A DNA stretch of 16,173 nucleotides from JAVVUQ01 sp036653075 (GCA_036653075.1 JAVVUQ010000030.1:1-16173); one strand, 5' to 3'. Positions 7,325 through 15,785 are shown, numbered from the stretch's first letter. Numbers and translations are program-made. The notes: a model not told the origin generated them from the sequence alone.

Positions 7325-9637
7325 TTACTCTTTGTTCTCGCTTAAATTCTTTTTGACAGAACCTATAAATAGTTTCGAGGAGCATTTAACGCTAACAACA
7401 ACAGCTATAATTAATATTGCAGTAATTATAATAATATAACTAATTGGCGTAATTTTTGAGAATATTAAAGCTTCGGGAGCTTTTGTTATTAGCGCGCAAA
7501 TAATAGATAATATTGAAACTATTAACGCCGATATTGCAGAGAATAAGGATTCTACCATAATAACAAATCGTATTTGCTTTTTACTTACGCCCACGCTACG
7601 CATTATTGTATAATCAGTATTTTGTGATATTACAATTTGTTTTGTAACTATATACATTATAAAATAAACAACTATACCCGACATAAATATCGATAAAGCT
7701 GTGATAAAATTCACAATTTTTGCAAATTGCCCTATATTAGATTCCATATAAGCTCTATTAGTAAAGTAGCCTTTTAAGAATAAAGCATCTTGCAACGATT
7801 GCATATTGGACTGACTTGTATATAACGAAACTTGATAGAGTTTATCTTCTAATACCTTTTCTACTTGAGTTTTATTTATAGTACACACTATCATAGCTTT
7901 TTCATTATTTGTATTCCACGGAAAACTTGAAACAATTGTTGGCATTACATCTTTTGCAGTAAATCCCGCTTGAAACAGTGAATTACTCAAATCAAATTCT
8001 ATGTTCACTTTAAACAAATCTTCCTGCTTTATATTGGACATATCCGCAAAATGTTGTGATATTTCTAACTTTGCATAATTATCTCCCATTTCATTTGATA
8101 ATAAAATTACGATATTGTTTAATTCATCGCCTTGGTTCATATTTGTATTCATCATATTTTTAATTTTTATTCCACGTATCTGTTTATAACAATCGGCAAT
8201 TACCATTTTATACTGAATTGGAGATAGATAAATATAAGATTCCATAATATCGTTAGTTATTACATAACCTGAAACGGTTAAATTAATTTTAGAATTATTG
8301 GTAAAATCGTCAGTTTTTGAATACATTTTAGTATCGTTATTCAATTTTTCAGATTCATCGATTATATATTCAAATTCATTTCTTTCATAAGAAATAATAA
8401 ATTCAATACTCTTTCCAACTAAATCGACAATCTTATGTTTTAAATAAAGTGGTAAAACTAAAAAACATTCATTTTCGTTTTGGGGCAATTTTCCGTTAAA
8501 CGTTAACGCATTTTCTTTCATTGCGCTTAATGGCTTTGGATAAAAATTGAATGTTCTAACATAAGCATCTTCATTCTCTTTAACCGCAATATTTGCGCTA
8601 AAAGTTGTATCAGATACATAATCATATTTTGTAATACCCGTAACGCCACTCATTTGGGAAAGTTGGTTCAAATCTTGTTCGCTTAATATACTATCATCTA
8701 TTTTTTTTACAATAAGCCTTTCTTTATCTAAATTATTTATTGCGAAATTATAAATCGGATATGAAACACCCATTGACGCAGTAGAAGCGGCTATTGAAAA
8801 AAACATCAACGCTGTTATAAGCATCAAAGAAAATGTAAAAATTGTTTTTTTAGGAGTGTTTTTTAAACTTCTTAACGATATCCACATATCATTTTTGAAA
8901 CGCTTAAATCGTGATTTTTTTACGCTTGAATATGGCTTTACCTCTTTTGGCGACGTGTATGGCTTAATTTCTAAATCTTCAATTAATTCGCCATCAAAAA
9001 ATCGTAATTTACGTGTAGCATACTTTTCTACTTGTTCATAATTATGCGTAACAACCACAACTAATTTTCCAACGCCTACTTCGCTAAGTAATTTCATTAT
9101 CTCAGCGCCACTATTAGCGTCTAAATTACCCGTAGGCTCGTCCGCTAAAATTATCGGGCTATCGTGCGCTAAGGCTCTCGCTATAACCATTCTCTGTTTT
9201 TGCCCGCCTGAAAGTTTCGCCGCTTTCATATTTTTGTGCGTAATCAAACCCACTTTACCAATCAAATCTAATGCGCGCTTTCTCCGCTCTTTATGATTTG
9301 TATAACAATCTAATAACGCTAACTCTACATTCTCTAATACTGTATAACTTGCAATAATATTATAATCTTGAAATATAAATGAATTGTACTTTTTTCTGTA
9401 CTCCTCCCACTCCTGCTTAGTGTAACCACTCGTTTCTTCGCCAAATGCAGTCATCTCTCCCTCTTCATAACTGTCTATTCCGCTTATAACATTCAGAAAT
9501 GTCGATTTTCCACTTCCACTCTCTCCTGTAACTGCTACAAATTCGCCTACGTTTAACGTAATATTCACTTTACGCAAACCCAACGCCACTACATCGCCAG
9601 TTGAATAATATTTGGTAACATCTTTTAAATTAATCAT
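7325..9637 (-). CDS. ABC transporter, fused ATPase-permease (MacB/FtsX type), second of pair
   Basis: Same architecture as its downstream neighbour. Walker A GESGSGKST (38-46), Q-loop Gln90, signature LSGGQ (142-146), Walker B IILADE (162-167) and H-loop His198 are all intact. TM1 is at about 265-287, a large extracytoplasmic domain spans about 290-635, and TM2 (641-665), TM3 (691-717) and TM4 (731-752) follow, with the FtsX-type loop DYTIMRSVGVSKKQIR. Here the linker between ATPase and TM1 is only about 40 residues, unlike the partner. The reading frame can be extended to a TTG at 9658, but the strong GGAGGAAGG at 9643-9651 sits correctly for the ATG at 9637, giving 770 aa. The gene lies 65 bases downstream of the PLP-enzyme stop, and probably shares a transcript with it and with the next ABC gene. 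Substrate unknown. Confidence 0.9.
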   Translation of the reverse strand: MINLKDVTKYYSTGDVVALGLRKVNITLNVGEFVAVTGESGSGKSTFLNVISGIDSYEEGEMTAFGEETSGYTKQEWEEYRKKYNSFIFQDYNIIASYTVLENVELALLDCYTNHKERRKRALDLIGKVGLITHKNMKAAKLSGGQKQRMVIARALAHDSPIILADEPTGNLDANSGAEIMKLLSEVGVGKLVVVVTHNYEQVEKYATRKLRFFDGELIEDLEIKPYTSPKEVKPYSSVKKSRFKRFKNDMWISLRSLKNTPKKTIFTFSLMLITALMFFSIAASTASMGVSYPIYNFAINNLDKERLIVKKIDDSILSEQDLNQLSQMSGVTGITKYDYVSDTTFSANIAVKENEDAYVRTFNFYPKPLSAMKENALTFNGKLPQNENECFLVLPLYLKHKIVDLVGKSIEFIISYERNEFEYIIDESEKLNNDTKMYSKTDDFTNNSKINLTVSGYVITNDIMESYIYLSPIQYKMVIADCYKQIRGIKIKNMMNTNMNQGDELNNIVILLSNEMGDNYAKLEISQHFADMSNIKQEDLFKVNIEFDLSNSLFQAGFTAKDVMPTIVSSFPWNTNNEKAMIVCTINKTQVEKVLEDKLYQVSLYTSQSNMQSLQDALFLKGYFTNRAYMESNIGQFAKIVNFITALSIFMSGIVVYFIMYIVTKQIVISQNTDYTIMRSVGVSKKQIRFVIMVESLFSAISALIVSILSIICALITKAPEALIFSKITPISYIIIITAILIIAVVVSVKCSSKLFIGSVKKNLSENKE

Positions 9638-9642
9638 TTTTA

Positions 9643-9651
9643 CCTTCCTCC
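9643..9651 (-). promoter_or_regulatory. Ribosome binding site that fixes the start of the second ABC gene
   Basis: GGAGGAAGG on the minus strand ends 5 bases before ATG 9637-9635. It lies inside the possible 7-codon TTG extension, so translation from 9658 would read through its own best ribosome binding site. The downstream ATG is therefore the real start. Confidence 0.8.
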
Positions 9652-9702
9652 AACTCAAAACAATAAAATGAATAAAAATACAATTTATGTATAATTATTA
9701 TT

Positions 9703-10830
9703 TTAGATATCTTGTGTAACTGCGTTTATTATACCATTAATACCTTTAAGTAGTAATTCTCTTGGACACGCTGCTGTAATTCTTGCAAACCCTTGAGTTC
9801 CGAATCTTTCTCCTGGCATAAAGGTAACTTTTTCATTTTTTTCGCATTTTTCCGCTATATTTTTACTATCCATTGAATATGAACGTAAATCTACCCACAT
9901 CATATACGTTCCTTGGGGCATAAAGCATCTACTTTTTGGTAACCTTTCATTAAATAAATTTATAGCGACTTTTAAATTTTCGTCCACATAATCTATAACT
10001 TCAGCAAGCCACTTTTCGCCTTCAACAGTAAACGCTCCCTCAGCCGCCGCCATTGACAATGGATTTGCGCATTGATGAAATTCATTCTTTATATCCATTC
10101 TTTCTTTCATATTGTCATTAATAATTATATTTGATAATTCCAATCCAGCTAAATTGAAGGTTTTTGACGCCGAAATGCAAGTGATTATATCAGCGTCAGG
10201 CAATAGTTTTAATATCGGGGTATACGTCATTCCCTTTCTTGTCCAATCACTATGTATTTCATCAGATATTATCGCAACATCGTGTTTTGCGCATATATCC
10301 GCTACCTTTAATAATTCAAATTCAGTAAAAACTCGCCCAGTAGGATTATGAGGACTACATAATACAAGTACTCTGTTTTTAGGATTTGAACACAACAACT
10401 CAAGATGTGCAAAATCTATTTCATATCCGCTTTCCGTAATTATCATAGGATTAAACATTTGCTTGCGTGGTATAGCAAAATAAGGCATATAAGCGGGCGT
10501 TTGAAATATTACCTGCTCGTCCGCTTTACATAACATCTCAACACACTCAAATACACCATCTACGACGCCATGACTAACCATTATATCCTTACTGTTTATC
10601 CGCCAACCATATCGACGCTCATTCCAATTTATAATGCTATTCATATACTTTTCATTTTGAGCCAACGTGTATCCTACTATTTTATGCCTCAATCGCTCCT
10701 GTATAGCGTCAACTATACAATCTGGCATCAAAAAATCCATATCTGCCGTCGTTAATGGTATTATATCCCCTTTGCTCCACTTCAACGCATCTGTTTTATA
10801 ACGATTAATTATTGTGTCAAAATCAAACAT
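9703..10830 (-). CDS. PLP-dependent aminotransferase-fold enzyme, PatB/MalY (cystathionine beta-lyase-like)
   Basis: Fold-type I PLP enzyme of the MalY/PatB group, which usually cleaves the C-S bond of cystathionine or cysteine conjugates to give homocysteine or thiol, pyruvate and ammonia. The N-terminus IIPLTTADMDF (24-33) is the family hallmark. SPHNPTGRVF (159-168), SDEIHSDW (189-196) and the Schiff-base lysine in SASKTFNLAG (Lys223) are present, as is the C-terminal carboxylate-binding arginine region FARITAACPR. Length 375 aa is slightly short of the usual 385-400 but ends are intact. The start has AAGGAGA four bases upstream. The gene precedes the two ABC genes by 65 bases with no convincing terminator between, so co-transcription is likely. 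Aminotransferase activity cannot be excluded from sequence alone. Confidence 0.88.
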   Translation of the reverse strand: MFDFDTIINRYKTDALKWSKGDIIPLTTADMDFLMPDCIVDAIQERLRHKIVGYTLAQNEKYMNSIINWNERRYGWRINSKDIMVSHGVVDGVFECVEMLCKADEQVIFQTPAYMPYFAIPRKQMFNPMIITESGYEIDFAHLELLCSNPKNRVLVLCSPHNPTGRVFTEFELLKVADICAKHDVAIISDEIHSDWTRKGMTYTPILKLLPDADIITCISASKTFNLAGLELSNIIINDNMKERMDIKNEFHQCANPLSMAAAEGAFTVEGEKWLAEVIDYVDENLKVAINLFNERLPKSRCFMPQGTYMMWVDLRSYSMDSKNIAEKCEKNEKVTFMPGERFGTQGFARITAACPRELLLKGINGIINAVTQDI

Positions 10831-11160
10831 AATTCTCCTTAAATTCCAATTTTATAAGTTTATTTCTTAATATATTAATATATTGATATATTTATGTGAT
10901 TAATTATATTTTTTTATTTATAATCATTAATATAAATTTATTACTTAGACATATAATGTAATAAATTTATCATTATTTATTCAATTTTTAGTTTTAGGTT
11001 TAAATATTAATTTTTACTATTTAATGATAGAATTATATAAATATAAATTAAGTAATTTAACATTATTCGTATACAATTGCAAATTAAAATTGTAAAATAT
11101 TAATATTGTACAATATAATTATGTAATAATATCTTTTTGTTTTGTTTGCTTTAAATAATT
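10831..11160. other. Non-coding A/T-rich region between the GNAT and PLP-enzyme genes
   Basis: These 330 bases contain no supportable gene. The region must hold the promoter of the PLP-enzyme/ABC unit. A TATAAA on the minus strand (about 10850-10855) lies close to the ribosome binding site but has no good -35 partner. Pure A/T palindromes occur (10869-10884, 16 bp), and the perfect 14-bp palindrome ATATTGTACAATAT lies at 11103-11116 with a 7-bp inverted repeat TACAATT/AATTGTA beside it (11072-11078 and 11088-11094). No classic GC-stem terminator for the GNAT gene is visible. Confidence 0.5.
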
Positions 11161-11649
11161 TTAATCTTTTTTTATTTCAACTTCGCAACAGCAAGTTTTA
11201 TAATTTTCTAATTTTTTGCTTAGCAAGACGTGTTCGCAAACATTTCGTATCATAAAAGGTTCGCCTGTCTTTTCATAATTCATTTTGTCGTACAATTCCA
11301 TAACTGAAGTTCTTCCATTGAGCCAAATTCTATCAGCTTTTCTATTGACAAAAGCGTGAAACTCGACTAATTTAATCAAAGCTTTAGCGATGCCTTGATT
11401 CCTAAACTGGGCATATACTGCAAGCCCGCGCATTTGATATTGTATTTTTTCCGTAAATGCAGGGTTGCTTTTTCTAATAATAGACAAACAACCTGCAGCC
11501 ACGCCATCGACAAACGCTTCAAAATGGATACTTGTCGCTTCCAAATCTCCGTCAAACATTGCAGCGCTAATATCTAACGCTTCGGGGCGCAATACTTTAT
11601 ATCTTATTTCATATATATCTTCTACCTTTACAATTTTTAATTCAACCAT
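11161..11649 (-). CDS. GNAT-family N-acetyltransferase
   Basis: Probable acetyl-CoA-dependent N-acetyltransferase of unknown substrate. The N-terminal IRYKVLRPEAL (15-25) and DLEATSIHFEAF resemble the small GNAT group whose members begin with an RxxVLRP segment. Motif A is RGLAVYAQFRNQGIAKALI (74-92) with the acetyl-CoA loop R83-x-x-G86-x-A88, and LYDKMNY (119-125) supplies the usual tyrosine general acid. Length 162 aa is normal. The C-terminus carries an unusual Cys-Cys-Cys run (153-155) and a charged tail. It lies 133 bases downstream of atpD in the same direction, but a tandem repeat sits in between, so it may have its own promoter. The ribosome binding site is GAGGG, about 9 bases from ATG. 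Confidence 0.88.
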   Translation of the reverse strand: MVELKIVKVEDIYEIRYKVLRPEALDISAAMFDGDLEATSIHFEAFVDGVAAGCLSIIRKSNPAFTEKIQYQMRGLAVYAQFRNQGIAKALIKLVEFHAFVNRKADRIWLNGRTSVMELYDKMNYEKTGEPFMIRNVCEHVLLSKKLENYKTCCCEVEIKKD

Positions 11650-11690
11650 AGAGAAAATCCCTCGTTATATTTATACTATGCGCCATCAAA

Positions 11691-11738
11691 AATACATACC
11701 ATTGATAATTAAATAATACATACCATTGATAATTAAAT
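11691..11738. repeat. Perfect 24-bp tandem duplication upstream of the GNAT gene
   Basis: Bases 11691-11714 and 11715-11738 are identical, followed by three bases of a possible third copy. The array is 41 bases upstream of the GNAT ATG, in its probable promoter region, and downstream of atpD. Each minus-strand copy contains TTATCAATGGTATGTATT. Either a local slippage duplication or a doubled regulator site. Confidence 0.92.
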
Positions 11739-11782
11739 AATCATTAGTGTATTAATCGATAAAATTTACTATTTAATTTAAG

Positions 11783-12427
11783 TTAATATTCATCAGTACG
11801 GCTTTCAATCATTGCTTTGACTTTCATTAATCGAACAAGCGCGCCTCTTTCATTTTCGTCTAATTTCATTGAGATATATTTTACGGTTTCTTCCATTTGT
11901 GGAATCATAACATTTTCCAACGCATTTACACGCCGTTTATTTTTTTCTATTTCGTCAGCGAGGCGGTTACAAGTTTTTTCGGCAACGGACAAATTGATTA
12001 AATTTTCAACAAGCTTATTCAATTCGCTTATAGACTTATCTAACTCGCCTGTTACTGTAATAAAGCTATATGGATAGAGTTCGCCTTCGCTGCTTTGTAT
12101 CGCTATTGTAGGCACGTTTACGCCCATTAAAGTCTTTTTTCCACATTGCAATTGTAATGTTTTTGACGGCATTAAAATAGCTTCATCTAATACTTGCGGC
12201 GATTCAGATGCGCGCGCCAACATAAAGTTTTTTAACGCGCTATTTAATTTAGACTCCGTTTCTTCACGTAGTCTTTTGTTTTCACGCGCATAAACAATAA
12301 ATTTTCGCACCATTTCATCTGTTTTATCCTTTAAAAGTTTATGCCCTCTAATCGCTGTCTTAAGTCGAGCTTTTAATCTTTTCAATTCCATACGTGTTGG
12401 ATTTACACGCATTAACGCAACTGCCAT
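11783..12427 (-). CDS. atpD: V-type ATP synthase subunit D (central rotor shaft)
   Basis: Subunit D (ntpD) forms the central coiled-coil shaft that turns inside the A3B3 head and, with F, couples catalysis to the membrane rotor. The N-terminus VNPTRMELKRLKARL (about 8-22) followed by RGHKLLKDKTDEMVRKF is the family signature. Two long helices (about 10-80 and 140-205) flank a short beta-rich middle with the PSKTLQLQ and SEGELYPYSF segments. Length 214 aa is typical. The start is ATG with AAGGACGGG just upstream. It is the last V-ATPase gene here, as in the common F-A-B-D order, but is separated from atpB by 219 bases instead of the usual few. Confidence 0.95.
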   Translation of the reverse strand: MAVALMRVNPTRMELKRLKARLKTAIRGHKLLKDKTDEMVRKFIVYARENKRLREETESKLNSALKNFMLARASESPQVLDEAILMPSKTLQLQCGKKTLMGVNVPTIAIQSSEGELYPYSFITVTGELDKSISELNKLVENLINLSVAEKTCNRLADEIEKNKRRVNALENVMIPQMEETVKYISMKLDENERGALVRLMKVKAMIESRTDEY

Positions 12428-12513
12428 ATTTCCCGTCCTTATAATTAAGCTTTATAATTATTCTCAATGCAATAATGTAACAATCATAATTCAAATGATG
12501 ACAATGTAAAAGT

Positions 12514-12538
12514 AAAATATTAAAAAATTTAATATTTT
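12514..12538. other. All-A/T hairpin in the atpB-atpD gap
   Basis: AAAATATTAAA (12514-12524) and TTTAATATTTT (12528-12538) form a perfect 11-bp inverted repeat with a 3-base loop, in the middle of the 219-bp gap. Around it, TGTAACA (12476-12482) and TGTTACA (12568-12574) are complementary and could enclose it. The stem has no G/C pairs and no following long T run in transcript direction, so it is not a normal terminator. It could modulate mRNA processing or decay between B and D, or be chance in A/T-rich DNA. Confidence 0.5.
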
Positions 12539-12646
12539 TAATTAAATGTCATATTAATTGAATTTAATGTTACAAAGATATAAATGAATGATTATTATAT
12601 TTATAAATATCCATAATAATCTGTTTTGTATAGTTATAGGTATGGA

Positions 12647-14020
12647 TTATCTTGCTTTATAGTATTTATCTAATAGTTCGTCCGAAATACGTTTAAGTTC
12701 TGTTCTTGGCAATATACCGAGTAATTTCCACCCTAAATCCAATGTTTCGTTAATAGTTCTGTTTGTATTGAAACTTTGAGCGATGTAGTATTTTTCAAAT
12801 TCTACTGCAAAGCGGGCGTATAATTTATCTATATCAGTTAAAGCGCTTTCGCCTAAGATTGATGCAAGTTCTTTCGCTTCTTTTCCACGAGCGTAGCAAG
12901 CGAATAACTGGTTCATTGTGTTAGCGTGGTCTTCTCTTGTTTTGTTTTCGCCAATTCCTTTATCTTTTAGTCTTGATAAGCTTGGTAAAACGTCAATTGG
13001 CGGATTGAATCCTTTTTTATATAATTCTCTTGACAATATAATTTGTCCTTCGGTAATATATCCCGTTAGGTCAGGAATCGGGTGTGTTTTATCATCTTCT
13101 GGCATAGTTAAAATAGGAATCTGTGTTATACTGCCGCTTTTACCTTTAATTCTGCCCGCTCTTTCGTAAATAGTAGCTAAGTCAGTATATAAATAACCCG
13201 GATATCCTCGTCTGCCAGGAACTTCTTTTCGAGCGGCAGAAGTTTCTCTTAAAGCTTCTGCATAGTTTGTCATATCCGTCATTATAACAAGCACTTGCAT
13301 ATCTTTTTCAAAGGCTAAATATTCGGCTGCTGTTAACGCCATTCTTGGTGTGGATATACGTTCTATTGCTGGGTCGTTAGCTAAGTTAACAAACATTACT
13401 GTTCGTTCTATTGCGCCCGTCTTTTTAAAATCTGAAGTGAAAAACTCCGCCTCTTCGTAAGTGATTCCCATGGCTGCAAACACAACAGCGAATTTTGTGT
13501 CGCTATTTAAAACTTTCGCTTGGCGCGCAATCTGCGCTGCAAGTTGTGCGTGAGGCAATCCGCTTGCTGAAAATACGGGTAACTTTTGTCCTCTAACTAA
13601 TGTATTTAATCCATCAATTGCCGATATCCCCGTTTGAATAAACTCATTTGGATAATCTCTTGAATAAGGATTTATTGGACTACCATTTATGTCCAACCTC
13701 TTTTCTGGAATAATTTCTGGTCCATTATCTTTAGCTTTGCCCATTCCGTCAAAAACTCTGCCTAACATATCCATTGAAACGTTAAGCTCCAAGCTTTTTC
13801 CTAAAAATCTCGCTTTAGCTGTGCTAATTCGGAGTCCTTGGCTACCTTCAAATAACTGCACCAAAGCTTTATCACCATACACTTCCAAAACTTTGCCGTT
13901 TCTTATTTGTCCGTCTTCTGTCGTTATCTCTACAAGTTCGTTATATGTCGCCCCTGCAACGCCTGTAACAAGCATTAATGGTCCAACTACTTCTTTAATA
14001 GTTTTGTATTCCTTTAACAT
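12647..14020 (-). CDS. atpB: V-type ATP synthase subunit B (non-catalytic)
   Basis: Subunit B (ntpB) alternates with A in the peripheral A3B3 head and supplies the arginine finger to the catalytic site. The N-terminal beta barrel occupies about 5-75. The nucleotide-fold domain has the degenerate P-loop SASGLPHAQL (151-160) typical of B rather than A, then PGRRGYPGYLYTDLATIYERAG (268-289) and PSLSRLKDKGIG with the finger Arg350. The C-terminal helical domain ends in LPRTELKRISDELLDKYY. Length 457 aa is typical. Its ATG follows the atpA stop by one base, and its ribosome binding site (AAGGGG) is inside the last codons of atpA, so translation of the two is likely coupled. Confidence 0.97.
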   Translation of the reverse strand: MLKEYKTIKEVVGPLMLVTGVAGATYNELVEITTEDGQIRNGKVLEVYGDKALVQLFEGSQGLRISTAKARFLGKSLELNVSMDMLGRVFDGMGKAKDNGPEIIPEKRLDINGSPINPYSRDYPNEFIQTGISAIDGLNTLVRGQKLPVFSASGLPHAQLAAQIARQAKVLNSDTKFAVVFAAMGITYEEAEFFTSDFKKTGAIERTVMFVNLANDPAIERISTPRMALTAAEYLAFEKDMQVLVIMTDMTNYAEALRETSAARKEVPGRRGYPGYLYTDLATIYERAGRIKGKSGSITQIPILTMPEDDKTHPIPDLTGYITEGQIILSRELYKKGFNPPIDVLPSLSRLKDKGIGENKTREDHANTMNQLFACYARGKEAKELASILGESALTDIDKLYARFAVEFEKYYIAQSFNTNRTINETLDLGWKLLGILPRTELKRISDELLDKYYKAR

Positions 14021-14021
14021 T

Positions 14022-15785
14022 TCAGTTCCCCTTACTAAGCAATTCGTTAATTTCTTTCTTAAGTTCTATCATTATCTCAGAAAGTTTGCCTAAATCATCT
14101 TCCGCTATATACTTGCTCCTACCAATACGTTCCCTAACAGGTAAATTGATAACATCTTCTAACTCAGCATCTCCGTTAAGCGCATCAATTCCTAAATGAT
14201 AATACTCAAGTATTAATTTAAGCATATTGTATTGTTTAACAAGCGATGTGTATGTGTCAATTTCGTGATAAGCATTTTGATGCAAATAATCTTCTCTTAT
14301 TGATTTTGCTGTTTCCATTATTAATCTATCTTTATTTGAAAGCGCATCCATACCGACGAGTCGAACAATTTCGTCTAATTCGCTTTCTTCTTGCAAAATA
14401 CTCATAGCTTCTGTTACTCTAAGGGTAAAATCCGAAGCGATGTTGTCGTTATACCAATAATCTAATTTATCCGAATATAACGAGTAACTTTGCAGCCAAT
14501 CAATCGCTGGAAAATGCCTCTTATACGCTAAACTTGCCGATAATCCCCAAAAAACTTTGACAATTCTAAGAGTCGCTTGACTAACAGGCTCAGATAAATC
14601 GCCTCCAGGAGGTGATACAGCTCCTATAGCTGTTATCGCTCCAACTTTGTCTATGCTTCCATTAACCTTTACAATTCCGGCTCTCTCATAAAACTCTGCA
14701 AGTCTTGTGGATAAATAAGCTGGATAACCATCTTCTCCAGGCATTTCCTCTAATCGTCCGCTCATTTCTCGTAACGATTCCGCCCATCTTGATGTGCTAT
14801 CTGCCATTATAGCCACCGTATATCCCATATCTCTGTAATATTCAGCAATAGTAATTCCCGTATAAATAGACGCTTCTCGCGCAGCAACTGGCATATCAGA
14901 TGTATTAGCGATTAAAACTGTACGTTTCATTAACGGTTGATGCGTTTTAGGATCTATAAGCGATGGAAATTCGTTTAGTACGTCTGTCATTTCGTTTCCA
15001 CGCTCTCCGCATCCAACATATACTATAATCTCTGCATCAGCCCATTTCGCTAATTGATGTTGTACTACTGTTTTTCCACTTCCAAAGGGTCCCGGCACTG
15101 CAGCGACTCCACCTTTTGCAATAGGGAAAAATGTATCAATTACTCTTTGTCCCGTAACCATAGGCATCGATGGAGGTATCTTTTCTTTATACGGACGTCC
15201 TTTTCTAACCGCCCACTTTTGCAACATAGTTATTGACGCAATTTCGCCATTCTTCTTCTTTATTTTGGCGATAACTTCATCAATATTATAAGCTCCGTTT
15301 CCTTTTAATTCTATAATTTCACCTTCAACGCCATTCGGCACCATTATTTTATGCAAAATAACAGTAGTTTCTTGCACTGTTCCCAATACATCGCCACTTA
15401 CTACTTTGTCACCTTTTTTTGCCCTTTCTGTATACTCCCACTTTTTTATGTGGTCAAGCGACTTTATCTCTAATCCTCTTCCAATTCTATCACCCGATAA
15501 CTCCCTAAGCTTGTCTAACGGACGCTGAATTCCATCGAATATTCCCTCTATAAGCCCCGGAGCAAGCTCAACCGATAAAGGAGCGCCCGAAGAATACACT
15601 GGATCTCCTACCCCTAAGCCATTGGTTTCTTCGTAAACTTGGATAGACGCTCTATCATTTCTAAGCTCTATTACTTCACCTATTAGCTTCTTTTCACCGA
15701 CTTTAACAACATCGTACATCTGAACATCTGCCATATTCTCCGCTACTATTAACGGCCCGCTGACTTTAATTATTCTTCCTTGCAT
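14022..15785 (-). CDS. atpA: V-type ATP synthase subunit A (catalytic)
   Basis: Catalytic A subunit (ntpA): ATP hydrolysis or synthesis coupled to H+ or Na+ movement. The ion-binding subunit is outside the window, so the ion is not known. N-terminal barrel (1-70), the non-homologous bulge region characteristic of A-type chains (about 110-190), Walker A GPFGSGKTV (232-240, Lys238), catalytic Glu261 in CGERGNEM, the SRWAESLREMSGRLEEMPGEDGYPAYLSTRLAEFYERAG block, and SPPGGDLSEPV are all visible. Length 587 aa is standard. The ATG has GGAGGATA about 8 bases upstream. It is followed by atpB with one intervening base and preceded by atpF at a 245-base gap. Confidence 0.97.
   Translation of the reverse strand: MQGRIIKVSGPLIVAENMADVQMYDVVKVGEKKLIGEVIELRNDRASIQVYEETNGLGVGDPVYSSGAPLSVELAPGLIEGIFDGIQRPLDKLRELSGDRIGRGLEIKSLDHIKKWEYTERAKKGDKVVSGDVLGTVQETTVILHKIMVPNGVEGEIIELKGNGAYNIDEVIAKIKKKNGEIASITMLQKWAVRKGRPYKEKIPPSMPMVTGQRVIDTFFPIAKGGVAAVPGPFGSGKTVVQHQLAKWADAEIIVYVGCGERGNEMTDVLNEFPSLIDPKTHQPLMKRTVLIANTSDMPVAAREASIYTGITIAEYYRDMGYTVAIMADSTSRWAESLREMSGRLEEMPGEDGYPAYLSTRLAEFYERAGIVKVNGSIDKVGAITAIGAVSPPGGDLSEPVSQATLRIVKVFWGLSASLAYKRHFPAIDWLQSYSLYSDKLDYWYNDNIASDFTLRVTEAMSILQEESELDEIVRLVGMDALSNKDRLIMETAKSIREDYLHQNAYHEIDTYTSLVKQYNMLKLILEYYHLGIDALNGDAELEDVINLPVRERIGRSKYIAEDDLGKLSEIMIELKKEINELLSKGN

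Noticed and set aside
4950..9637. BceAB-type bacitracin/peptide-sensing transporter next to its two-component system
   Set aside because: BceB permeases have ten helices and a separate ATPase. Here each protein is a fused ATPase with four predicted helices, and the kinase has a large extracytoplasmic loop, unlike BceS.
9638..9658. TTG start extending the second ABC protein by seven residues
   Set aside because: The extension encodes the ribosome binding site itself, and the downstream ATG has ideal spacing.
9678..9692. ATACA/TGTAT hairpin followed by TTTT between the PLP enzyme and ABC genes as a terminator
   Set aside because: The 5-bp stem has one G-C pair and the T run is four bases. It is too weak to call and would leave the ABC genes without a visible promoter.
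10869..10884. 16-bp perfect A/T palindrome upstream of the PLP-enzyme gene as an operator
   Set aside because: It consists only of alternating A/T steps, and such palindromes are common in this composition.
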